A stretch of DNA of 64,000 bases from Flavobacteriales bacterium (GTDB lineage Bacteria > Bacteroidota > Bacteroidia > UBA10329). The notes beneath the pieces are model-generated. The model had not been told where the DNA came from and searched no databases. It worked only from the letters and a program-made list of their open reading frames with translations. Location: positions 62,001-126,000 of the forward strand of contig JACJZP010000003.1 of the NCBI GenBank assembly GCA_020635535.1. Reading direction: 5' to 3'. Made by a program: the position numbers and the translations under genes. Below are positions 25,121 through 32,990 of the stretch, piece after piece; the first letter of the stretch is position 1; each line of letters begins with the position of its first letter.

Positions 25121-25980
25121 CAACTCAATGGAAATTCCTGTCCGACCAACTCCTCGCTCTTTTTCCAAAGCGCAGCAGCAGTTTCAGGGTCTTGCGATGG
25201 TCGGTTGCTGAAGTATTTCTTGCACTTCACCCAGTAACCTCCAGACATGTCACCTCCTTCTTCCGAAGATGCCAAGTGAATGGAGGTTTTGGCGCCATCT
25301 TCCACCGTTACCATCAATGGTTTGCTCAAGATCCAACCCAATTTCGTGTACCAGTTGGCATTCTTCTCTGCAATCTCGGTCCGTACTCCTCCTGGATGAA
25401 CCGCATTGGCGGTGATGCCGGTTCCTTCCAATCGCCTTGCCAGTTCTCTAGTGAAAAGGATGTTGCAGAACTTGCTTCGCGAATAGGACTTCCAACCATC
25501 GTAAGCGGCATTCTGGTAATTGATGTCGTTCAGATCCAATTCTCGGGTTGATTTGTGCGCAATGGAAGACAGGTTGATGATGCGTGCTTTTTCAGCCGCT
25601 TTCAGGTTTTCCATCAATAGATTCGTGAGAAGGAAGTGCCCCAAATGGTTGGTGGCGAACTGCATTTCCAAGCCATCCTCGTTCAATTTCAATTCTGAGA
25701 AATAGCAGCCCGCGTTGTTGATCAATACATCAATTTTCGGGCACTTGGCTTTTAGCCTCTCAGCTGCTTCTCGAACGGATTTCTGTGAACTCAAGTCTAT
25801 CGTAACGAAATCAACTTTGTCACTGCCTGACTGCTTTTTGATCTCGGCAACGGCCTCTTTCGCCTTGGTTTCCGAACGGGAAGTTATGACGATGGAAGCA
25901 CCTTTTTTCGCTAATGCGATTGCGGTGGCTTTCCCGATTCCAGCGTTTCCGCCTGTGATGATGACCGTTTTCCCTTCCAT
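25120..25980 (-). CDS. Short-chain dehydrogenase/reductase, retinol-dehydrogenase-like
   Basis: A 286-residue NAD(P)-dependent oxidoreductase. It has TGGNAGIG (residues 9-16), NNAG (88-91), catalytic Ser139, Tyr166 and Lys170 (YSRSK), and the HPGGVRTE motif, closest to the retinol/WW-domain dehydrogenase subgroup. The ATG at 25980 is chosen since it begins the first beta strand and follows the beta-helix stop by 1 bp; the longer start at 26040 would overlap that gene. Its stop overlaps the next start by one base. Together with the RetSat-like enzyme downstream it suggests chemistry on a lipophilic alcohol or ketone (inference). Confidence 0.88.
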   Translation of the reverse strand: MEGKTVIITGGNAGIGKATAIALAKKGASIVITSRSETKAKEAVAEIKKQSGSDKVDFVTIDLSSQKSVREAAERLKAKCPKIDVLINNAGCYFSELKLNEDGLEMQFATNHLGHFLLTNLLMENLKAAEKARIINLSSIAHKSTRELDLNDINYQNAAYDGWKSYSRSKFCNILFTRELARRLEGTGITANAVHPGGVRTEIAEKNANWYTKLGWILSKPLMVTVEDGAKTSIHLASSEEGGDMSGGYWVKCKKYFSNRPSQDPETAAALWKKSEELVGQEFPLS

Positions 25981-25981
25981 A

Positions 25982-27210
25982 CTACGAACCTTCTTTGATA
26001 GATGGCAACTGTGGATGCGGCAATTCACAATCAAAACCATCCAATTCCGTGCTCATATCCTCAAAATTGGTAGGCGCATTGAAGTTGCAGAAAGTCGTGT
26101 TGTTGTTCTTGATGCAAATCATATCCTCAGGCGCAATACTCATGGTTTCCATGTCAATCAACGCAGGGTCGAAAATGCCATCATAAACGATGTGTGGAGA
26201 TTCCGCCCCGAACAGAGAAGCCATCAGCTTACCCAAACGTTTAGTGGTGTCTGGAAGCATCGGTTCTTGGTCTTCATAAACGTTATCGTGAACATAAACC
26301 CTGTTGTAAAAGGGTAGTAGAGGCTGTCTTCCCAAGGGCGTTCGGTCAATTGGTAACTCACAATTCCAGTACTTGTTGTCTTGTGATTTGAGAACGTGTT
26401 GTGATCCATCTCAATGTTTCTTCCTGCTAGAATGAAACTGGCCGTTCCACCTGGAAGTACGCCTACAATAGCTCCTGGATTTCCGAAGTTATCGTGGTTG
26501 TTGTTTCGGATAATGTTGTCGTGAATACGAACATTCGTTCCTTGCTTTTCGATGAGGTCAGGAAGGTTGTAGAATGCAATTCCACACGCATTTCCTTCGC
26601 AGGTGTTGTTGTAAACTTCGGTAAATGAACAGTTCTCAATGGCAATTCCCTGAACGTTCATCGAGGCATAATTATCTCGCAGAATTACATTGCGACTTTG
26701 GCCTGTGTAAATACCCGCATCGCTGGCGTTGTAGAGTTCGCATTTCTCAATTAGCAATCCATCGCAAAGCACAGGATAAAGCGCGTAAGCTCCGTTTTCC
26801 GAAGACGAACCGCCCGTCCATTCCACCTTGATGTTACGCATGGTCACATCCTTGCTTTCGTGCACCTTGATGCCATCTCCACTCAGGTCTTGAATGGTCA
26901 TGTCACAAATAGTAACGCCATCGGCTTTGATGTAAAAACCTTGCGCGCCTTCGGTCTGCTTTCCGAAATTGATAATGGTCTTGTCCATCCCCGCGCCTTT
27001 GATGGTCACGTTCTTCACGTCCCGCATGGAAAGCTCGCTCGTGAACTCATACGTTCCGGCAGGAATCTCAATGGTTCCGCCTTCCTGAACCGCTATCATT
27101 TCTTCCTGAAGCTTCTTGTGCAGTTCTTCAGAAGTCAGTTTTGGCTGGCTGCAAGAAGCAAATAGCAAGACTGCCACAGCAATGCCGAAAAGTTTGGGGT
27201 TGATGGTCAT
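25982..27210 (-). CDS. Parallel beta-helix lipoprotein (SO2931/TIGR03805-like), interrupted by a -1 frameshift
   Basis: The coding region is in two frames: 27210 down to about 26312, then the -1 frame to 25982. Joined at the heptamer C-CCT-TTT (minus strand, 26314-26308) the protein is 409 residues and continuous (SLYYPFYNRVYVHDN). It has a lipobox (LFASC, Cys20) and stacked beta-helix rungs rich in Asn (IRNNNHDNFGNPGAI). The C-terminus (DMICIKNNNTTFCNF, CELPHPQLP) also looks family-typical. As printed, the frame stops at 26224 and would lose 116 residues. The full-length reading ends 1 bp before the SDR start. A lost T in a T-run, programmed frameshifting or real mutation are all possible. 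Confidence 0.8.
26308..26314 (-). other. -1 slippery heptamer C CCT TTT at the beta-helix frameshift
   Basis: In the upstream frame the codons read TAC CCT TTT ACA. CCCTTTT fits X-XXY-YYZ, so tandem -1 slippage would re-pair as CCC TTT and continue TAC AAC AGG into the downstream frame that encodes the family C-terminus. Adding one T to the T4 run gives the same protein. Confidence 0.5.
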
Positions 27211-27225
27211 AATGGGTTGGGTTGG

Positions 27226-28719
27226 TTACTTGTTCTTTTCGAAACTCAGCATAAATTCAGCAACGGCCAAGCGAGTTTCCTCCGATAGATAACCCTGAGG
27301 CGGCATTTCGGGGTAATCTTCTCTCCTGCGAATGGGGTTGGCTATGTAATCAGCAAGGCCTTTGGGGTTGTCTTTATACATGGCCTGAATGGCCTGTACA
27401 GGTGGGCCTATCATTCGAACATCGTATGCATGGCAACCGGAGCAAACGCCATAATACGCCAGCTTACCTTTTTCTTCAACCTCTAGGTCTCTTGGGGCAA
27501 CGGGTTCGGGAAGTAGGTAGGATTTAACGGCAGCCGTGCTGGCCAGTTCGCAAGAGCCGAATTTCTCCAAGCCCCAAGTGCGGTACATGTCGCGGTTCCG
27601 GATGCAACTTCCTACGCCTCCACCGTAAGACAGAATGTCAGGGCCTTTCGTGTCCATTTGCGTTGCCATAGCGGCTTTCACATCATCTACTGGGTTTTCG
27701 CCATTCCCGTACATCACGTTATCAAGAATCACCACATGATCAGGGTTAGGTTCCACAGCGGTGTCTTTTGAAAGTTGCGAACCGAAACTCAGGTCGGTAA
27801 TGGCAATTCCGGTGTTGCCGTTTCCGGTGATGATGTTGTTCTCGATCACCACATCATCAGCGGCCATCACAATAACTCCGGTTCCTTTGGGGAGCAGCGA
27901 AATGATGGCACCGGGCTTCCCGAAGTTCTCATGGTTGTTGTCTACCACAAAGTTATTTCTGATGATCACGTCCTGGCAGTCTTTGATAGGCAATCCTGGT
28001 GTTATGAAAGCAAGGATACCGCCCGTGTTGTTGTGCGTGTAGTTGCCTTCCACCAGCGCATGACGACAGTTCTCGATCTCAATTCCGGCCACACTCTCGT
28101 AAACCTCGTTGTGTCGCACATCAATGTTGTCGCACATGCCAACGTAGATGGCAGCATCGGCAATTCCGCTCAGCACGTTGTGTTCGATCAGGCCGTTCTT
28201 TCCGAATTCTGGAAAAATACCGTAAACGCCAGACTCAACGATCCAGTTGTTGCGGATCAGGAAGTTATTCCCTGCCTGGCCCATGATGCCGTTTCCTTTG
28301 TACTGCACGATCTTGAAGTTCTCTATCAGGATGTTGGAACCTGAATAAAGAATCGCATCGTTCAACACTTTTTCGCCATTCTCGCTACCGTCCAGCGTTG
28401 GCCATTTTCCTTTCTGGATAACGCCTTGCAGGCTGATGTTGTCCTTGTCAATGTAAACGGTTTCATGATACGTTCCAGGATAAACCCGTATCAGATCACC
28501 AGGGTTTGCTTTTCCAACAGCTTCTTGGATCGACTCTCCGCTACGAACTTCTATGACGGTTTTCTCCGAAAGATCAACGGCCATGGTTCCGTCACCACCC
28601 TCAAAGAATGTTGGCGGTGGAGCAGCGGGGCCACTGGCCGAGAATTTCACTTTGCCGAAATATGCTCCGATGGCGAAAACGAGGGCACTGACAATTACCC
28701 AGATGATGATCTTTTTCAT
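27226..28719 (-). CDS. Parallel beta-helix protein fused to a C-terminal cytochrome c domain
   Basis: A 497-residue protein with an N-terminal signal anchor (residues 3-22, no lipobox). Residues about 50-400 are right-handed beta-helix rungs (Asn-rich turns such as LIRNNWIVESG and VIRNNFVVDNN) and share NHENFGKPGAI with the neighbouring beta-helix lipoprotein, so the two are paralogues. The C-terminal 72 residues are a single cytochrome c domain with CSGCH (Cys426-His430) and a late Met (YPEMPPQGYL) as the likely second ligand. Fusion links the beta-helix directly to electron transfer. It is 24 bp after the peroxidase gene and 15 bp before the second beta-helix gene. Confidence 0.88.
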   Translation of the reverse strand: MKKIIIWVIVSALVFAIGAYFGKVKFSASGPAAPPPTFFEGGDGTMAVDLSEKTVIEVRSGESIQEAVGKANPGDLIRVYPGTYHETVYIDKDNISLQGVIQKGKWPTLDGSENGEKVLNDAILYSGSNILIENFKIVQYKGNGIMGQAGNNFLIRNNWIVESGVYGIFPEFGKNGLIEHNVLSGIADAAIYVGMCDNIDVRHNEVYESVAGIEIENCRHALVEGNYTHNNTGGILAFITPGLPIKDCQDVIIRNNFVVDNNHENFGKPGAIISLLPKGTGVIVMAADDVVIENNIITGNGNTGIAITDLSFGSQLSKDTAVEPNPDHVVILDNVMYGNGENPVDDVKAAMATQMDTKGPDILSYGGGVGSCIRNRDMYRTWGLEKFGSCELASTAAVKSYLLPEPVAPRDLEVEEKGKLAYYGVCSGCHAYDVRMIGPPVQAIQAMYKDNPKGLADYIANPIRRREDYPEMPPQGYLSEETRLAVAEFMLSFEKNK

Positions 28720-28743
28720 AGAACGTGATGGAGTTGATTTATA

Positions 28744-29937
28744 TCAAGGGCTTGAAGGTAATCGATCTGGTTGTTTCGGCATAAAGCTTTCATCGGTAAG
28801 CGTTTGCAGAAAGTCAACCAGTCTATCTAATTCTGTATCGGTAAGGTTTGGCTCCCAAATGTGCCAGTGCAGATAAAGGTTCTCACCTTCAGGCACGGCA
28901 TGGCCGCGACCCTTGGTGTAAAACTCCACCGTTTCGCGCAGCGTTTTGAACCTGCCAGAATGCATATACGGAGCGGTTTTGGCCACATTCCTAAGGCTTG
29001 GAATCTTGAACGCTCCTCTTAAAGTAGGGTCGTTGTAAGGAATTTGAGCACCTGCATCCAATGGTTTTCCGTCTGGTTCAGGCGTTCCTAGCACCGCTAA
29101 TTGTTGATTGGTGAAAAGTGGAGGTGTATGGCATTCCGCACAGCGTGCTACAAATGATCGGAAGATGTTCAAACCCTCAATTTCATTCTTATTGAGCGCA
29201 CCATGAAAACCGTGTGCGTACTGGTCATAACGACTGTTCAATGAGATAAGAGAGGTTTCGAAAGCGGCAATTGCCGTATACACGTTTTCCAGACCGATCT
29301 TTTCGCCTGAATTGGGAAAAGCTTGCTGGAACATGTTTCGATAATTTTCAATGCCATTCAACTTAGAAAGCAGCTCTTTAGGGGTTGTGCCCATTTCGTT
29401 CTCTGCGAAAAGTGGTCCTTGCATCTGTTCTTCCAAAGTTGTTGCTCTTCCATCCCAAAAGAAGAGTTTCAAGAATGCCACGTTCCACAGACTTGGCGCA
29501 CCACGATCCACTTGCTGCCCTGCAATTCCAACACTGGTTGCCAGCCCATCGCTAAACCCTTTTTCGGGTTGATGGCATGTTGCGCAGCTCAACGTTCCAT
29601 CTTTCGACAGTATCGGATCGAAAAACAAGTAACGACCAAGGTCAATTTGCTCTGGAGTAAAGCCATCGCGTACTTCGGGTAGCGCGGTTTTCAGTCCGCC
29701 TACGCCTTGGTCTTCTAATGATCTGTATTGTTGGTAAATGGATCGAAGGCGGCATACGCCATCCTCCGTGAGCTCAAACCCCGGTGGACAGGTTTCGCAC
29801 AGTTTGAAATCTTCGTTTGATGCCGAAACTTCAACGGCAGATTCGGCTTTGTTGGTAACAACATCTTTCTCGCATGAGAATAGAACAATCGAAACGATAA
29901 TCAGAAGAATTGGAACTTCTGGAATCGCTCGCCTCAT
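28744..29937 (-). CDS. Diheme cytochrome c peroxidase / MauG family lipoprotein
   Basis: A 397-residue lipoprotein (LFSC lipobox, Cys22). A short Cys-rich insert (CETCPPGFELTEDGVC, residues 47-62) precedes the peroxidase fold. The two heme motifs are CATCH (Cys118-His122) and CAECH (Cys266-His270), with FFWDGRATTLEEQ and PSLRNVAKTAPYMHSGRF typical of the bacterial diheme peroxidase family. Members either reduce hydrogen peroxide or, as in MauG, oxidise a protein or small-molecule substrate. Its start overlaps the stop of the upstream cytochrome gene by 4 bp (ATGA), so the two are co-expressed. Confidence 0.92.
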   Translation of the reverse strand: MRRAIPEVPILLIIVSIVLFSCEKDVVTNKAESAVEVSASNEDFKLCETCPPGFELTEDGVCRLRSIYQQYRSLEDQGVGGLKTALPEVRDGFTPEQIDLGRYLFFDPILSKDGTLSCATCHQPEKGFSDGLATSVGIAGQQVDRGAPSLWNVAFLKLFFWDGRATTLEEQMQGPLFAENEMGTTPKELLSKLNGIENYRNMFQQAFPNSGEKIGLENVYTAIAAFETSLISLNSRYDQYAHGFHGALNKNEIEGLNIFRSFVARCAECHTPPLFTNQQLAVLGTPEPDGKPLDAGAQIPYNDPTLRGAFKIPSLRNVAKTAPYMHSGRFKTLRETVEFYTKGRGHAVPEGENLYLHWHIWEPNLTDTELDRLVDFLQTLTDESFMPKQPDRLPSSP

Positions 29938-30638
29938 TCTGCGCTCAACGAGTTGATGTAGGCGATGAGGTCTGAAACGGTTTGATCATCAGGAATTGAC
30001 TGTGCTATCTGTTGCATCTGCGCTCCGTAAGTATCTCCCGGTTCAACTCCGCGAATGCTGTCTCGAAAGTTGTTAAGCTGACGCTCAAGGTACCAATCCT
30101 GCATGCCGATCAACCGGGGCGAGAATAGCGATTCGATGCCAACCGCACCTGGTCCGTGACAAGCACCACATACCATGTTGTAGTATGCTTCGCCATTTGC
30201 CACACTTCCACTTTCCAACGTGGTTTCAACCTTTGGTGAAGGGAAGGTTTTGATGTAGGCGATAACATCTTTTATTCCTTGGCTATCAAGTGTTTTTGCC
30301 ATTGGTGCCATTTGAGCACCGTAAACATCTTTGGCATGCACTCCACGTTTGTTGGTTCTGAAATTCTGTAGCTGATTCTTCAAGTAGTAAGGCTCTTGGT
30401 CTGCAAGGGCGGGAGCACCCAAGGCTTTCATTCCTTCTGCCTGCTGTCCGTGGCACGTTGCACAGGTCGCGTAAAGCGATTTCCCACGTGTGGCATCACC
30501 CAATATTGATTCTTCTGAGCTGGTCGGGTTCTTCGCTGGTTCCGTTCCAGGAGCTGGCTTTTTTTCGCTACCTCCACAGGCATATAGGAGTGAAACCAAT
30601 CCTATTGCTGCAATTTGTTTAAATGTAATTTGATTCAT
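29934..30638 (-). CDS. Two-heme cytochrome c (c4-like) lipoprotein
   Basis: A 234-residue lipoprotein (LLYACGG, Cys21) made of two cytochrome c domains in tandem: CATCH at Cys59-His63 and CGACH at Cys157-His161. Each is followed by a similar Y(L)-x-x-Q-L-x-N-F-R segment and a YGAQM motif supplying the methionine ligand, so the domains arose by duplication. It resembles cytochrome c4 and c553-type carriers. The start (third in-frame candidate, at about 30638) is chosen since it begins the signal peptide; the longer start would add 21 residues without homology. It is the first gene of the ten-gene minus-strand operon. Confidence 0.88.
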   Translation of the reverse strand: MNQITFKQIAAIGLVSLLYACGGSEKKPAPGTEPAKNPTSSEESILGDATRGKSLYATCATCHGQQAEGMKALGAPALADQEPYYLKNQLQNFRTNKRGVHAKDVYGAQMAPMAKTLDSQGIKDVIAYIKTFPSPKVETTLESGSVANGEAYYNMVCGACHGPGAVGIESLFSPRLIGMQDWYLERQLNNFRDSIRGVEPGDTYGAQMQQIAQSIPDDQTVSDLIAYINSLSAE

Positions 30639-30710
30639 AATTGGCGTCTTCTGCACAAATATGTCAATTTGTTCGGGGAATAAGGCGTAGGAAATTACCA
30701 ATACGCAACA

Positions 30711-30740
30711 AAAAAGCCGAAGCAGTTGCCTCGGCTTTCG
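30711..30740 (-). terminator. Intrinsic terminator after fadJ
   Basis: On the minus strand AGCCGA and TCGGCT (30736-30731 and 30720-30715) form a stem followed by TTTTTTG. It lies 50 bp after the fadJ stop and separates it from the cytochrome operon. Confidence 0.7.
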
Positions 30741-30788
30741 CTTTCATTTGGCTGTTAGCGCTTGATGCATCAAGCCCTAACACTGACT

Positions 30789-32918
30789 CTAACTGTAGAA
30801 TTTCTCTCCGGCTTTTGCCTTATCCACAATGATCTGTGGCGGTAGGAAACGCTCACCGTGCTTCTGTGCCAAGCGGTTGAAGATGTCGACCGTCTGTTGT
30901 GCACCCAAGGTGTCCATGTATCGGAACGGACCACCGCGGAATGGAGGGAATCCGAGCCCGAATACAGCACCCACATCGCCATCCAGCGGATTGGCAATGA
31001 TGCCCTCTTGCAAGCACAAAGCAGCCTCGCTCACCATGCTCATGCCAATGCGTTCGTAGATCTCCTTCTCATCGAATTTCTTGCGGTTGTTACCACCGAA
31101 GAAGCTGTACACATTCGGGTCGAGCTCGCGTTTTTTCTTGCCCGCTTCATCGTATTGATAGAAGCCTTTCTTGTTCTTACGACCGTGGTAACCGGCATCG
31201 AACATGCGCTTCAATCCATCAGATGCTTTCACGCCTTTTCGTGTTGAGATGAAATGCTGCATCAATTCACCGCTCATAATATGTGCGCCTACGTCAATTC
31301 CCACTTCATCCATCAAGGTGATGGGTCCAACAGGGAAACCGAATTTCTTCAGTACGCTATCGAGTTGAAGCGCGTCAGCGCCTTCTTCCAGCATGTTCAA
31401 GGCTTCGCCAAGAAGTGGAGCCAAGATGCGGGTGGTATAAAATCCTGGGCCATCTTTCACCACGATCACCGTTTTTCCTTGCTTCACACCGAGGTCGTAG
31501 CAGGTGGAGGTAACCCAATCTGCCGTTTGGTCGGTGACAACAATTTCCAGCAACGGCATTTTCGGAACAGGGGAGAAGTAGTGCATCCCGATCACCTGCT
31601 CTGGTCGTTTGCTGGCTTTTGCGATCTCGCCAATGGGCAGGGCAGAAGTGTTGGAAGCAAAAATGGCGTTCGGGCTCATCACTTCTTCGCACTCCGCAAT
31701 TACTCGGTGCTTCAATTTCAGGTCTTCGAAAACCGCTTCGATCACCACTTGAACCTTTTCAAAGTTGTTGTAATCGAGCTGGCCTGCAATGCGGTTCATC
31801 AAGCGGTCTGCATCCAACTGTGGCATTGCCTTTCGCTGCACTTTCTTACCTATATCTTTCCAAATGGTCTGTTTGGCCTGCGTAATGGTTTCCTGCTTGA
31901 TGTCTTTCAGCAGCACCTTCACATCCTTGGCGGCAGTAACCTGGGCAATGCCCGCACCCATGAAACCTGCACCTACCATGGCAATGGTATCAACAGGCTT
32001 TGACAATTCGGCCAATGGGTTTTTCTTCTTCTCCGTCATGGCAAAGAAAATGCCACGCAACTGGAAACTTTCGGGTGTAAGGATGAGCTTCTCGAAACGC
32101 TTCACTTCTTCCTCATAACCGCGCTTCTCGCCAGATGTCATTCCAATACGGACACACTCCAAAATCTCGTATGGAGCAGGGTAGTTTCCTTTGGTCTGTC
32201 CGTCCACCATCTCTTTGGCCTTCTTGAAGATGATGCCTTTGGTGATCGGGTTTCCTTCGAGGAATTTCTCCATGCCAGAACGTTTATCCTCGCGCTTCAA
32301 TGGGCCTTTGGTCAGTTCCTTCGCCAAGCAGATAGCAGCATCAAGCAAAGCTTCTTTGGTGGAAAGTCTGTCCACCAATCCCATCTTCTTGGCTGGGTAG
32401 GCGAACACGTTCTTTCCGGTAAGCATCATATCCAATGCTTTTTGGATGCCCACCAAACGTGGCAAACGCTGCGTTCCGCCACCTCCAGGCAGCAATCCAA
32501 GCTTCACTTCAGGAAGCGAAAGGATCGTCTTTGGACTATCTGAAGCCACACGAGCAGCACATGCCAAAGCGATTTCCAATCCAGCACCCATGCAGGCACC
32601 GTTGATGGCGGCCACAACAGGCTTTTTGCTCTTCTCCAAGCGGTTTAGGATCTCGTGGCCTTTCTTAGCGATTGGCTGCCAATCACCTTCTTTCTTCACG
32701 TTTGCAAAGGCTTCTATATCGGCTCCCGCAATGAAATCTTTTTTGCGGCTGATCATCACCGCAGCTTTCACCTCAGGGTCTTTTTCGAGTTCGTCCATCA
32801 TGGGGTTGAACGTCTCGATCATATCAGGACCGATCTTATTGATCTTTGAGTCTTGCTCGTCCATCCAAATGATGGCGATGCCGTCCCTTTTTTCTATTTC
32901 AACATACTTGTTCTTCAT
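30789..32918 (-). CDS. fadJ: Fatty-acid oxidation multifunctional protein (enoyl-CoA hydratase / 3-hydroxyacyl-CoA dehydrogenase)
   Basis: A 709-residue bifunctional enzyme of beta-oxidation. Residues about 1-190 are crotonase-fold: DFIAGADIEAF, INGACMGAGLEIALAC and LPEVKLGLLPGGGGTQRLPR hold the oxyanion hole and catalytic Glu residues. Residues about 320-700 are the dehydrogenase: the NAD motif AMVGAGFMGAGIAQ, then HYFSPVPKMPLLEIV with the catalytic His, and GFPVGPITLMDEVG. It hydrates enoyl-CoA and oxidises 3-hydroxyacyl-CoA. It is 72 bp downstream of the thiolase gene, the normal pairing, with a GC-rich repeat in between. Confidence 0.93.
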   Translation of the reverse strand: MKNKYVEIEKRDGIAIIWMDEQDSKINKIGPDMIETFNPMMDELEKDPEVKAAVMISRKKDFIAGADIEAFANVKKEGDWQPIAKKGHEILNRLEKSKKPVVAAINGACMGAGLEIALACAARVASDSPKTILSLPEVKLGLLPGGGGTQRLPRLVGIQKALDMMLTGKNVFAYPAKKMGLVDRLSTKEALLDAAICLAKELTKGPLKREDKRSGMEKFLEGNPITKGIIFKKAKEMVDGQTKGNYPAPYEILECVRIGMTSGEKRGYEEEVKRFEKLILTPESFQLRGIFFAMTEKKKNPLAELSKPVDTIAMVGAGFMGAGIAQVTAAKDVKVLLKDIKQETITQAKQTIWKDIGKKVQRKAMPQLDADRLMNRIAGQLDYNNFEKVQVVIEAVFEDLKLKHRVIAECEEVMSPNAIFASNTSALPIGEIAKASKRPEQVIGMHYFSPVPKMPLLEIVVTDQTADWVTSTCYDLGVKQGKTVIVVKDGPGFYTTRILAPLLGEALNMLEEGADALQLDSVLKKFGFPVGPITLMDEVGIDVGAHIMSGELMQHFISTRKGVKASDGLKRMFDAGYHGRKNKKGFYQYDEAGKKKRELDPNVYSFFGGNNRKKFDEKEIYERIGMSMVSEAALCLQEGIIANPLDGDVGAVFGLGFPPFRGGPFRYMDTLGAQQTVDIFNRLAQKHGERFLPPQIIVDKAKAGEKFYS

Positions 32919-32935
32919 ACTTCAAAGATTTGCAG

Positions 32936-32990
32936 CCCCCTCAGTCCCCCAAAGGGGGAAGAGCCCCTCCTTTGGAGGGGTTGGGGAGGC
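32936..32990. repeat. GC-rich dispersed repeat with two hairpins between fadI and fadJ
   Basis: CCCCCTCAGTCCCCCAAAGG begins the element. TCCCCC-AAA-GGGGGA (32945-32959) and CCCCTCC-TTT-GGAGGGG (32964-32980) are two perfect short hairpins. The first 24 bases match the motif at 18298 at 21 positions. It fills the spacer inside an apparent operon. Confidence 0.65.

Noticed and set aside
25982..26335. Independent small gene starting at a TTG (26335)
   Set aside because: Its sequence continues the beta-helix family C-terminus of the overlapping upstream frame; it is the second half of a frameshifted gene.
27775..28344. Plus-strand 189-residue open frame opposite the beta-helix/cytochrome gene
   Set aside because: Shadow of a repetitive Asn-rich coding region; composition is the mirror of the beta-helix and no domain is visible.
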